From Pseudomonadota bacterium (GTDB taxonomy: Bacteria > Pseudomonadota > Gammaproteobacteria > Burkholderiales > SG8-39), in assembly GCA_025352885.1 (NCBI GenBank), contig JANXRZ010000037.1, positions 1 to 38,841 of the forward strand: a DNA stretch of 38,841 nucleotides, read 5' to 3'. Made by a program: the position numbers and the translations under genes. Under the pieces are notes generated by a model. It worked only from the letters and a program-made list of their open reading frames with translations. It ran no database searches and was not told the origin of the DNA. The number at the start of each line of letters is the position of its first letter. The first letter of the stretch is position 1. This document shows positions 11,507 to 19,063 of this stretch, piece after piece.

Positions 11507-13603
11507 TCACGCGGCCTTGCGCTCTTCATCGACACCGAGCGAAACGACCTGGTCGACGTCCAGCCCTTGCGGGACGTTGTGTGTAATGAATAACGTCGTG
11601 ACCGATGTTTTGAGCCGGTTCACCGTCTGGGCAAACTTCTCGGCGGTCGGAGCGTCGAGGCTTGCCGTAGCTTCGTCGAATACGAGGATCCTCGGCCGCT
11701 TCAGCAACGCCCGGGCGATGGCAATGCGCTGCTTCTGTCCCCCGGAGAGACCCACCCCGTGCTCACCGATCGGCGTGTTGTAGCCCTGCGGGAGCTTCTC
11801 GATGGTGTCGTCGATCTCGGCGATCTTGCAAGCCCGCACCACTTCTTCGAATCCCGCATGTGGGTTTGCGGCGATGAGGTTGGAGTAGAGCGAGCCGGAA
11901 AAGAGGACCGTCTCCTGCGGCACAACCCCGAAATACTGCCGAAGCTCGTTCGCCGACAGGTGGCCGATGTCCCGTCCGTCGATGCGGATCGCACCTTCGA
12001 CGGGCGGGTAGTAGCCGAGCAGCAGCTTGGCGAGGGTGCTTTTGCCCGTGCCGGAGGGACCCGTCAGTACGGTGATCTTTCCCGGGACGAGCACCAGGGA
12101 GAGGTTGCGAAACAGCCAGGGCTGGTCCGGGCCATACCGGTAGGAAAGGCTTTCGATGCGGATGTGGCCCGCCGATTCCGGCGCCCTCGACGGAAGAACC
12201 GAATAAGACTCGGCTGGGGCGTCCATGACGTCTCCAAGCCGCTTGATTGCAATGCTCGCCTGCTGGAACTCCTGCCACAGGCCGGACAAGCGCAGCACCG
12301 GCTGGGACAGGCGCCCCGCGAACATCTGGAACGCGACCAGCATGCCGATCGTGAAGCCGGAATTTTCCATTACGAGAAGCGCTCCGGCGCAGAGGATCGC
12401 CAGCGTCATCGACTGGTCGAGTGCATTGGCCACCACGTTGTAGGTATTCGAGACCTGGCGGGTCGAGAATCCCGCCGAAAGATAGGTGGCGAGCAGTTCG
12501 TCGTAGCGGACGCGAAGGTGCGGCTCCATCTGGAGGGCCTTCACCGTCTCCATGCCGGCCACGTATTCCGTCACGAAGGCCTGGTTGCGCGCGCCCAGCA
12601 GGAACTGGCGATTGAGCCGCTCACGCAACAACGGCGTCACAAGGACACTCATCAGCGCGACCAGGCCCAGGACGACAATCGCAATCAGCGTGAGCTGCCA
12701 GCTGTACCAGAACATTGCGACCAGGAAGACGGCCACGAACGGCAGGTCGAGCAGCAGGGAAACGGCGGCGCCCGCGAGGAATTCCCGGATCGTCTCGACG
12801 GCGTTGAGGCGCGCGATGAGCGTCCCAGTGGGCCGTCGCTCGAAATACGGCATTGGCAACCGAAGCAAATGCCAGAAGACCTCGCTTCCCAGCACTGCAT
12901 CTACCCGGTTGCCCGTGTGCAGGACGAGGTATTGGCGCAGCCAGGTCATGCCTGCGGAAAAAGCCATGAACAGCAAAAGACCCACGGCGATGAGCGTCAG
13001 CGTGCTGGTCGTCTGGTGGACAACCACCTTGTCGATCACGACCTGAGTGAAAAGCGGCGTCGTGAGCCCGACCACTTGCAGCGCCAGCGAGGCGCCGAGC
13101 ACGCTTCGCCACACCGCCTTGTGCTTGAGCAACTCGCGGGCGAACCAGCCGAAGCCGAAGAGGGCCTTCTTCCCGCCTTCTGCAGAAAGTGTCGCCTGCG
13201 GTTCTGCGTCCCGCGCTACCAACAGGAGGCTGGGGGAGAAAAGGCCGCCGAGTTCGGCCATCTTTGCTGTACGCGCCTCTTGCGAGCCGGGTTCGAAATA
13301 GAGAATCCGCCCCTCGTCGGCCTTTGCGATGATGACCGGCTTGAGCGCGCCTTCGCTGTGGGTGAACGCGATGAGCGGGTACGTGGCCTTCGCCCAGTCG
13401 AGTGACTCGAGCGCGGCTTCGCCGAAGCGAAAGCCGTACTGCGCGCCGGCTTCACGCAGCGTGACCAGAAAATAAGGCGGGGGAAAAAACTGCAGCGCGA
13501 GAGCTGGATCCCACGGGATGCGATGCGTATGGCAGAGGCTGCCGAGCAGCCATGCAAAATCGGCTGTCGACACTGCGGATACCGTTGTCGCTTTGCGCAC
13601 CAT
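11507..13603 (-). CDS. Type I secretion ABC exporter with inactive C39-like domain (HlyB/RtxB-like)
   Basis: Inner-membrane ATP-driven exporter of unfolded protein substrates, 698 residues. The N-terminal ~130 residues form a C39 peptidase-like domain in which the expected catalytic cysteine is missing (DFAWLL where active peptidases have a DCG-type motif), as in HlyB, so it should bind rather than cut the substrate. Six transmembrane helices follow (about 160-440). The nucleotide-binding domain shows Walker A GPSGTGKST, signature LSGGQKQR, Walker B ILVFDEATAS and the H-loop ITH. The start at 13603 has a strong GGGGGGAG upstream. The adaptor gene follows within eight bases. The nature of the exported protein cannot be told from this window; RTX-type proteins are the usual cargo of this subtype. 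Confidence 0.93.
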   Translation of the reverse strand: MVRKATTVSAVSTADFAWLLGSLCHTHRIPWDPALALQFFPPPYFLVTLREAGAQYGFRFGEAALESLDWAKATYPLIAFTHSEGALKPVIIAKADEGRILYFEPGSQEARTAKMAELGGLFSPSLLLVARDAEPQATLSAEGGKKALFGFGWFARELLKHKAVWRSVLGASLALQVVGLTTPLFTQVVIDKVVVHQTTSTLTLIAVGLLLFMAFSAGMTWLRQYLVLHTGNRVDAVLGSEVFWHLLRLPMPYFERRPTGTLIARLNAVETIREFLAGAAVSLLLDLPFVAVFLVAMFWYSWQLTLIAIVVLGLVALMSVLVTPLLRERLNRQFLLGARNQAFVTEYVAGMETVKALQMEPHLRVRYDELLATYLSAGFSTRQVSNTYNVVANALDQSMTLAILCAGALLVMENSGFTIGMLVAFQMFAGRLSQPVLRLSGLWQEFQQASIAIKRLGDVMDAPAESYSVLPSRAPESAGHIRIESLSYRYGPDQPWLFRNLSLVLVPGKITVLTGPSGTGKSTLAKLLLGYYPPVEGAIRIDGRDIGHLSANELRQYFGVVPQETVLFSGSLYSNLIAANPHAGFEEVVRACKIAEIDDTIEKLPQGYNTPIGEHGVGLSGGQKQRIAIARALLKRPRILVFDEATASLDAPTAEKFAQTVNRLKTSVTTLFITHNVPQGLDVDQVVSLGVDEERKAA

Positions 13604-13712
13604 GCGCTCCCCCCTGGTTGCGCTGATTCATTGTTACCGAGCGTGGCGGGCCGGGATATTGGCTGAACGGTCTACACTCATGGCCCCTTCGGACTGCATG
13701 TACACAAGGGCA

Positions 13713-14918
13713 ATGACCGATCGCACGCTGATTTATTCAGCCGGACTTTTCCGCGGACTGGCCGCCGGATTGATCAGCGTGCTGGCCGCCGTCTATCTCG
13801 CCAAGCGCGGGTTCCCCGCTGACGAAATTGGCGCTGTGCTTTCCGCGGGGATGGCGGGCGTCGCTGCGGGAACCGTATACGGAACGTTCTGGGCCGATCG
13901 GGTCGGCCGGCGGCGCAGCATGGTGGGCTTGGCGCTGCTCGGCGGAGTCGCGGGCCTCGTGCTCGCGTGGGCGCCCAATACGCTGACGCTCGTGTACGCA
14001 TCGTTTTTTGGGATGTTAAACACCCAGGGCACTGACCGCGGCGCAGTGCAGGCGCTTGAAACCGCCATCCTTCCTTCCACCGCCGAGCCGGGAGAGCGTA
14101 CGCGCGTCTACGCCTGGTACAACGCGCTTCAAGACATCGGCGGAGCGCTCGGTGCACTTGCAGCCGCCCTGCCCCAATTGTTGCGCGACGGATTCGAGAT
14201 TCCCGAGATGCGCGCGTACAGCGCGGTCATCGTGTTCTACGGGATGCTGCTCATCGTCGCGGCGCTGCTCTACTCGCGGCTGTCCACTGCAGCACAGCCG
14301 TCGCATTCAGGTCCTCTTGCGCTCTCTGCGCAAACCCGCGGGCCGATCCGCACATTCGCATGGCTTTCCGCGCTCGACGCTTTCGGCGGCGGATTCATAG
14401 GCGCGGCGTTGATCGCTTATTTCTTCTATGAACGCTTCGGCGTCTCGGAATCTTCGCTCGCCCTCATGTTCGTCGCCGGCCGGACCATGACGGTGCTGTC
14501 GCACTTCGCGGCCGCCTGGCTTGCTTCCAGAATCGGGCTGGTGAATACGATGGTGTTCACGCACATCCCGTCCAGCCTCTTGTTGCTGACCATTCCTCTC
14601 ACTGGCAGCTTCGAACCGGCCGCGGTCCTCTTCGTGCTGAGAGAAGGCCTTTCCGAGATGGACGTGCCCACTCGTCAGTCTTACCTGATGGCTATCGTCA
14701 AAGAACACGAACGAGCTTATGCGGCAGGCATATCCCAGCTTGCTCGTGCGGCCGGCCGTGTGACGGCGCCTGCGATCGCGGGAGTGGCTATGGCCAATGC
14801 CGCTTTGTGGATTCCGATAGCAGTGGGTGCCACCTTGAAAATCGTTTATGACGTGCTGCTGTGGCGAGCTTTCAACTCGATTCGGCCTCCTGAGGAGACG
14901 GAAAGCAAAAGACCCTGA
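13713..14918 (+). CDS. MFS transporter
   Basis: Twelve-helix major facilitator superfamily permease of about 401 residues. It begins SAGLFRGLAAGLISVLAAVYL and shows the family loop-2/3 motif in the form FWADRVGRRRSM (about 57-68), which defines the superfamily. Helices continue to the C-terminus (ALWIPIAVGATLKIVYDVLL). I chose the ATG at 13713 because it opens the conserved region and has AAGGG close upstream, but that spacer is very short. In-frame ATGs at 13680 and 13698 are alternatives. It is divergent from the secretion operon with about 100 bases between starts. The substrate is unknown; the sequence resembles drug or sugar efflux-type permeases only in general form. Confidence 0.88.
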   Translation: MTDRTLIYSAGLFRGLAAGLISVLAAVYLAKRGFPADEIGAVLSAGMAGVAAGTVYGTFWADRVGRRRSMVGLALLGGVAGLVLAWAPNTLTLVYASFFGMLNTQGTDRGAVQALETAILPSTAEPGERTRVYAWYNALQDIGGALGALAAALPQLLRDGFEIPEMRAYSAVIVFYGMLLIVAALLYSRLSTAAQPSHSGPLALSAQTRGPIRTFAWLSALDAFGGGFIGAALIAYFFYERFGVSESSLALMFVAGRTMTVLSHFAAAWLASRIGLVNTMVFTHIPSSLLLLTIPLTGSFEPAAVLFVLREGLSEMDVPTRQSYLMAIVKEHERAYAAGISQLARAAGRVTAPAIAGVAMANAALWIPIAVGATLKIVYDVLLWRAFNSIRPPEETESKRP

Positions 14919-14994
14919 GCGTATGACTAGTGCCTAAGCCCTAATGACCAACTGCATCAGCGTTGTAAAAATGGGCGAACTGAGGAGTCTCCCG

Positions 14995-15237
14995 ATGTAT
15001 GAAAACACGCTGATTGGAACGTACCTGACAAGGCGCGACGGGGGGCTCTACTACGATTACAAAGCGATCTGGGAAGATCACAAATCAGGGATGGCATGGA
15101 AAGCCGAAGTGCGCCTAAATCGGGTCTTGGTCGGCACGCCTAGCGGAATCATTTCGCAAGGCACGGTCAACGACTATCCGACCTGTGTTCATGCTCTGGT
15201 GACTACGTCTATCGAGGCGTTAATCGACGTCACGTGA
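14995..15237 (+). CDS. Small conserved-looking hypothetical protein
   Basis: An 80-residue soluble protein beginning MYENTLIGTYL, with no signal peptide, membrane segment or recognised catalytic motif. The start at 14995 is well supported by GAGGAG seven bases upstream; the frame is open for 17 more codons before it. The sequence has alternating hydrophobic and charged residues (LYYDYKAIWEDHKSG, then AEVRLNRVLVGTP), suggesting a small beta-rich fold. Base composition is clearly lower in GC than the flanking genes, which hints at a different origin. It is the first gene of the sparse 14.9-17.1 kb region. No function can be assigned. Confidence 0.65.
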   Translation: MYENTLIGTYLTRRDGGLYYDYKAIWEDHKSGMAWKAEVRLNRVLVGTPSGIISQGTVNDYPTCVHALVTTSIEALIDVT

Positions 15238-15244
15238 CTATTGG

Positions 15245-15320
15245 AGATAACAGAACGAGTATATGAATTGGCGTACGAGCCGCACCGCTATTGGCTCTAC
15301 CAAAAGTAATTCGTGACATT
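15245..15320. repeat. Copy A of an imperfect ~80-bp intergenic repeat
   Basis: This stretch matches positions 17000-17075 with the same internal spacing: a 13-base block (15245-15257 versus 17000-17012, 11 identical), then 30 weakly matching bases, then a 33-base block starting CTATTGG (15288-15320 versus 17043-17075, 25 identical). It is non-coding, between two small ORFs. The rest of 15321-15446 shows nothing I can name. Confidence 0.45.
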
Positions 15321-15446
15321 TACCCAGAGCGCGGACGCCTCCTCCTGCTCCTTTCTGCGTCTTACTAATTCACGCCACTTATCTTTTCAGGCGTCGCCGT
15401 AGGCCCAGGGTCACGGCATGAGCCTCCAGCCATATATCCTGAATAG

Positions 15447-15653
15447 ATGACTGCCCGTCCACTCACCTACCGCGCTGGTGCCGATCCGGAGGACCTGAGC
15501 CCGCCGCGTACCCTTTGCATGACCTGCGCGCTTCTGCCTATCCCCGTGTCCACAGCCATCGGTTGGTGCTGCCGCAAAGGGTTCCGCCCGCTGCGGGACG
15601 GCAGCTGCCAGTTCTACGTTCGGGAGCCAGGGTCGGACGACGAGCCGGCCTAG
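15447..15653 (+). CDS. Hypothetical small cysteine-containing protein
   Basis: A 68-codon ORF with ATG at 15447 and no convincing Shine-Dalgarno sequence. The product holds five cysteines (CMTC near 24-27, a CC pair at 41-42 and C54), a spacing that could bind a metal, plus an acidic C-terminus. I recognise no family. Support is only an intact frame, GC-rich third positions and the ordered cysteines, so it may not be a real gene. Confidence 0.4.
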   Translation: MTARPLTYRAGADPEDLSPPRTLCMTCALLPIPVSTAIGWCCRKGFRPLRDGSCQFYVREPGSDDEPA

Positions 15654-15689
15654 CTTGACGAATGGCGTGAACCCCCGTTCACTTCGCGG

Positions 15690-15917
15690 TCATTTGTGCG
15701 CTATGGCTTCTTCGGCCTCGTGGCGGCATTCCTCAAACCAATGATCAGCGGCGTGAAGGTTCTGCAGCACGCCATTCAACGGGAGCACCTCACCGTTGCA
15801 GGCCCCGTCGAGCGCTTTGAGGGCCCCTTGCAGCGGGCGGTTGATCGCTTCTGAATCGGCCGATTCCATGAAGTCGTCGAAGTACTGCTCGAGTTCGTAC
15901 ATGCGCTCGAAAAGCAA
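15690..15917 (-). CDS. Hypothetical small acidic helical protein
   Basis: A 75-residue acidic, helix-rich protein (ELEQYFDDFMESADSEA near the start and HWFEECRHEAEEAIAHK at the end) with no signal peptide or membrane segment. The proposed start is TTG at 15917, because AGGAG lies nine bases upstream of it; the first ATG (15902) has no such site. It stands alone on the minus strand in the sparse region. The protein composition is more credible than a random frame, but I recognise no family. Confidence 0.5.
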   Translation of the reverse strand: MLFERMYELEQYFDDFMESADSEAINRPLQGALKALDGACNGEVLPLNGVLQNLHAADHWFEECRHEAEEAIAHK

Positions 15918-16107
15918 ACGGTCCGTCTCCTGATCAACCTGCCGTTCTATGGCTGGGGACAGGGTAGGAACCGAATCACTCGCCGGCTCCGCGAAGTCGG
16001 GACCGGTGACGTAGGAGTCGCTTCAGTCCTATCCGTTGTAGGAGGGAGCGCCGGGTCCGTTTGTTCTATCGACAATCCGAGCGCCCCGAGCAGAGTGTTG
16101 GGCGATG

Positions 16108-16122
16108 CGGCCACTTGGTTGC
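16108..16122 (+). promoter_or_regulatory. Possible sigma-54 (-24/-12) promoter of the PEP-CTERM gene
   Basis: CGGCCACTTGGTTGC contains the invariant GG (16109-16110) and GC (16121-16122) exactly ten bases apart, with TTGC at the -12 element; the -24 half is only a partial match to TGGCAC. Transcription would begin near 16133, just before the AGAGGG ribosome site at 16134-16139. Sigma-54-dependent control by PrsR-type regulators is known for many PEP-CTERM genes, which is why the site deserves notice. The short leader makes it uncertain. Confidence 0.3.
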
Positions 16123-16144
16123 TGTCCACCCAAAGAGGGTACAC

Positions 16145-16888
16145 ATGAAAACTGCTTTCGCCGCCGCCTGCGCCGCGCTGGCCTTCGCCGGCCTGACTAC
16201 GGTCTCTCATGCCCAGTCATTGACGCCGATAGCTCCGGCACAAAAGGTTTTAGTGCCTACGTTTCCAGCGCTGGTGGATACGAATTTCGGAGCTACCGCG
16301 AGCATCCCTTTCAGGACCCCGGACCTCCCCGGTACTCCTGCCGACAGTCAAAGCTGGATCTACGGAACCATCCACCAAGGTATCCAAAGGGACTACGACA
16401 ACGGCCCGATAACGTTTTTCTACCGGATCGACCTTGATCACGGCAGCCAAGCGATAGCCAAGTTTACCCTCTCCAATTGGCAATACTCCGCGATCGCGAT
16501 CGGCCAGACCACCAGCCAGGTCAGCCTGAATCCGATGCCCGACCACGGGGGGAACTTTCGCCCGGTACTCGATGCGTCCTACAGCAGTACTGGGGACAAG
16601 ATCCTCTTCACGTTCGGCATGCTTTCTTATATCGATTACCCCGTTGAGGTCATCCAGGACCAGAGCACTGACATCATAGTCATTCGCACGACCGCCACTG
16701 ATTACAACTTCTCGGGAGTGTTGGACATCCAAGATGGCGCCGACCACAACCCAAGATTTTGGAAGTTTTCGGGGCTTATGATGCCGGTTCCGGAGCCGAG
16801 CACGAACGCCCTGATCGTGGCCGGCCTGGGTCTCATGGGGTTCGTCGTTCGGCGTCGGCGGAAGGCGATCGCGCAAGATCGCGCCTGA
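16145..16888 (+). CDS. PEP-CTERM sorting domain-containing secreted protein
   Basis: Exported protein of 247 residues, expected to be processed by an exosortase and sent to the surface or extracellular matrix. It has a Sec signal peptide (cut likely after SHA at 23), a beta-rich middle region of no family I recognise, and a textbook C-terminal sorting signal: VPEPS at about 215, a hydrophobic helix ALIVAGLGLMGFVV, then RRRRK. The start at 16145 is fixed by AGAGGG five bases upstream. No exosortase (EpsH/XrtA) gene is in the window, so the processing enzyme must be elsewhere. Genomes with this system usually couple it to exopolysaccharide genes; the glycan genes at 30.5-33 kb may or may not be related. 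Confidence 0.9.
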   Translation: MKTAFAAACAALAFAGLTTVSHAQSLTPIAPAQKVLVPTFPALVDTNFGATASIPFRTPDLPGTPADSQSWIYGTIHQGIQRDYDNGPITFFYRIDLDHGSQAIAKFTLSNWQYSAIAIGQTTSQVSLNPMPDHGGNFRPVLDASYSSTGDKILFTFGMLSYIDYPVEVIQDQSTDIIVIRTTATDYNFSGVLDIQDGADHNPRFWKFSGLMMPVPEPSTNALIVAGLGLMGFVVRRRRKAIAQDRA

Positions 16889-16948
16889 TCCCGCGGACGG
16901 CTATGGCGGGTAGGACTTGCCGACTCGCCTTAAACCGTCGGGTGCCCC

Positions 16949-16984
16949 CTAAGCGTATGTAACGCCGGGTCGGGGAGCGCTTAG
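16949..16984. repeat. Inverted repeat downstream of the PEP-CTERM gene
   Basis: CTAAGCG (16949-16955) and CGCTTAG (16978-16984) form a perfect 7-bp inverted repeat with a 22-base loop, 60 bases after the PEP-CTERM stop. No T-tract follows, so it is a poor classical terminator; it could be an mRNA 3'-end structure. Confidence 0.3.
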
Positions 16985-16999
16985 ACAAGCATGGGATTA

Positions 17000-17075
17000 A
17001 TATAATAGAACGGTAATACTGATCTGCCTGTGGCCCGCTTGCCTATTGGTTCTACGTAATATAATTCACGACTTT
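17000..17075. repeat. Copy B of the imperfect ~80-bp intergenic repeat
   Basis: The counterpart of 15245-15320, with conserved spacing between its two blocks. It contains TATAAT (17001-17006) and TTCTACGTAA (17050-17059). A third, more diverged copy is near 38419-38464, where TAATAC and TTCTACGTAA are again exactly 36 bases apart. It lies between two convergent 3' ends, so it is not an obvious gene promoter. Confidence 0.45.
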
Positions 17076-17090
17076 ATACTCCACGCCACC

Positions 17091-18074
17091 CTACTCGATC
17101 ACGCGCGTAGCGCGAAGCATGATCGACTCCGGGACCCGGATACCCAGTTCCTTCGCGTGCGTAACGTTGATCACCATTTCGAGCGTCGCCGCTTGCTCCA
17201 CCGGAAGATCCCCCACCTTGGCGCCTTTGGAAAGTTTATCGAGGTAGACCGCCGCGCGGCCGATCTGCGCGTACTGACTGACCGAATAAGAGAGAAATCC
17301 TCCTTCAGTAACGAAGGGTGGCGCCTCATAGATCGCCGGCATGCGGTGTTTGGCGGCCAACCCCACGATTTCGCGCCGGGCGTCGAAACTCGATCCGTTC
17401 AATACGACGATGGCTGCCTTTGCGCCTGAAGCCGCTGCGGCCTTGAACGCTTCGGCAAAAGCCACCCGCTGGACGTCGACCGGAACGACTTGCAGGCCCA
17501 TCTTGCCCGCCGCCTGGACCGTCGCCTCGAGCTTGCCGCGATCAGTCTCCAAGCCACTGCTGTAGAAGAACGCGACCTTTTTCGCCGCGGGGAGGATCTC
17601 GTGCAGGATCTCCAGCCGCTTGGGCGCGAGTTGGATATTGAGGCTGGCAAATCCGGTCACATTCCCGCCCGGTCGCGCGAGATCCTTCACGAGTCCGGCG
17701 TGGACCGGGTCGCTGACCATGGTGAATAGAATGGGGACGTCGCTCACCGCTTGTTTCGCCTCGACGGCTGTGGCAGTGAACACGGTGACGATGGCGACCA
17801 CTTTCGCCGCGGCGAGTTCTTTCGCCAATTGAGGCAAACGCTCGGGCTTGCCGTCGGCCCAGCGTTTCTCGATCACCAGGTTCTTGCCCTCGACATAGCC
17901 CACGTCCCGCAGCCCTGCGCGTAACACGTCGAGCAACACGGTCTGCGATTCGACCGAGCCGGGCGAAAGCCAGCCGACCCGCAGCGTTTTCGCAGAATCC
18001 TGTGCTACCGCCATCGCGGGCAGCAGCAGTGCGCAGAAAACGAATCGGACGAGAATCTCCCTTAAGGTTTTCAT
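17091..18074 (-). CDS. ABC transporter substrate-binding protein (PF04392 family), paralog 1
   Basis: Predicted periplasmic binding protein of 327 residues in the ABC_sub_bind (TrpX-like) family, whose few characterised members bind aromatic amino acids. It has a Sec signal peptide (cut near AVAQ at 25), the family block RVGWLSPG, LRDVGYVEGKNLVIEKRWADGKPERLPQLA, a hinge region [11 protein letters not shown], and the conserved tail SIMLRATRVIE. It is the last gene of a three-gene minus-strand operon and overlaps paralog 2 by four bases. There is no permease or ATPase gene in the cluster, so the transporter partner is elsewhere or absent. It is the only one of the four without a twin-arginine-like signal. 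The ligand is unknown. Confidence 0.9.
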   Translation of the reverse strand: MKTLREILVRFVFCALLLPAMAVAQDSAKTLRVGWLSPGSVESQTVLLDVLRAGLRDVGYVEGKNLVIEKRWADGKPERLPQLAKELAAAKVVAIVTVFTATAVEAKQAVSDVPILFTMVSDPVHAGLVKDLARPGGNVTGFASLNIQLAPKRLEILHEILPAAKKVAFFYSSGLETDRGKLEATVQAAGKMGLQVVPVDVQRVAFAEAFKAAAASGAKAAIVVLNGSSFDARREIVGLAAKHRMPAIYEAPPFVTEGGFLSYSVSQYAQIGRAAVYLDKLSKGAKVGDLPVEQAATLEMVINVTHAKELGIRVPESIMLRATRVIE

Positions 18075-19063
18075 TGGATCACCCGGTCGGCACGTATCAG
18101 CACAGCTTGGGGAATGGCCAGTCCGATGGCTTTCGCGGTCTTGAGATTGATCACGAACTCGAGCTTGGTCGGCTGGTCGATCGGAAGATCGGCTGGGTTC
18201 GCGCCTTTCAGGATCTTGTCCACATAGGGCGCGGCGCGCCTGAAGCTGTCGATCGGATCGTTGCCGTAACCCAGCAATCCGCCTTCGGTAGGGTATTCCG
18301 GTGAGTAGATGGAAGGCAGGCGGTGCTTGATAGCGAGGCCGGCGATCTCACGACTGTGCTGAACCAGGAAGTTGTCGCCAAGCAGCATGAATGCCTGCAC
18401 CTTTGCGCTCCCCATTTTGGTGAAGGCGCTCGCAATCCCCTCGCGCGTCGAGATGTCGATTCCGACGACCTCGACCCCGATAGACCGGCCGGCGGCCTGG
18501 CTCTTCGTCAGACCCGCCGTATGGGCTGGGTTCGCCGGATTCGTCAGCACTGCAACCCGCGAGACCCTCGGCACGACCGTAACGAGATACTCAAGGACCT
18601 TAGGCGTGACGTCGGTTGCGAGGTTGGTCACCCCAGTGAAGTTTCCACCAGGCTTCGAGAGGCTGGCAGCAAACCCATCCGCAACCGGGTCGCCGCCCGC
18701 CGTCATCACTACAGGAATAGTCTTCGTCGCCTTCTGCAGCGCGCGGTACACCGGTGTGCCGGTAGCGATAATTAAATCGACTTTTGCGCTCACCAGCTCT
18801 GCGACCATTGCGGCGAGCGCTTCCGGCTTGCCGTCCGCATAGCGTGCCTCGAGGGCGTAATTGCTACCTTCGACATAGCCGAGTTCGCGCAGGCTTCGCA
18901 AAAGCAGGTCGTACCGGCCGCTTTCCATGGCTGACTTGCGCGAGCCCAAATAAAGAAAGCCCACTCGCGAGATCTTTTTGGATTGCTGTGAAAACGCCCG
19001 TGCGGAAGCCCAAAGAGCGCCTGCCCCGAGCCCGATGATCACCTTCCGGCGAGTGCTTTTCAT
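18071..19063 (-). CDS. ABC transporter substrate-binding protein (PF04392 family), paralog 2
   Basis: A 330-residue member of the same family. The N-terminus STRRKVIIGLGAGALWASARA resembles a Tat signal (two arginines before a mildly hydrophobic core), which suggests export as a folded protein. The body shows RVGFLYLGS, LRELGYVEGSNYALEARYADGKPEALAAM, LSKPGGNFTGVTNL and the tail AVLIRADRVIQ. Stop and start codons overlap by four bases with both neighbours (18071-18074 and 19060-19063), so the three genes are probably translationally coupled. The ligand is unknown. The sequence is clearly diverged from its neighbours, so this is an old duplication, not a recent one. Confidence 0.9.
   Translation of the reverse strand: MKSTRRKVIIGLGAGALWASARAFSQQSKKISRVGFLYLGSRKSAMESGRYDLLLRSLRELGYVEGSNYALEARYADGKPEALAAMVAELVSAKVDLIIATGTPVYRALQKATKTIPVVMTAGGDPVADGFAASLSKPGGNFTGVTNLATDVTPKVLEYLVTVVPRVSRVAVLTNPANPAHTAGLTKSQAAGRSIGVEVVGIDISTREGIASAFTKMGSAKVQAFMLLGDNFLVQHSREIAGLAIKHRLPSIYSPEYPTEGGLLGYGNDPIDSFRRAAPYVDKILKGANPADLPIDQPTKLEFVINLKTAKAIGLAIPQAVLIRADRVIQ

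Noticed and set aside
11759-13405. 548-codon open frame opposite the ABC exporter
   Set aside because: Antisense shadow of a gene with complete Walker motifs; no plausible start site or protein family.
16011-16044. Two GTAGGAG words that recall the common GTAGGAGCGGGCTTC repeat family
   Set aside because: Only seven bases are shared and the stem typical of that family is not formed; chance is likely.
15947-16210. 87-codon minus-strand frame before the PEP-CTERM gene
   Set aside because: It overlaps the PEP-CTERM start and signal peptide, and has low-complexity composition and no ribosome site.
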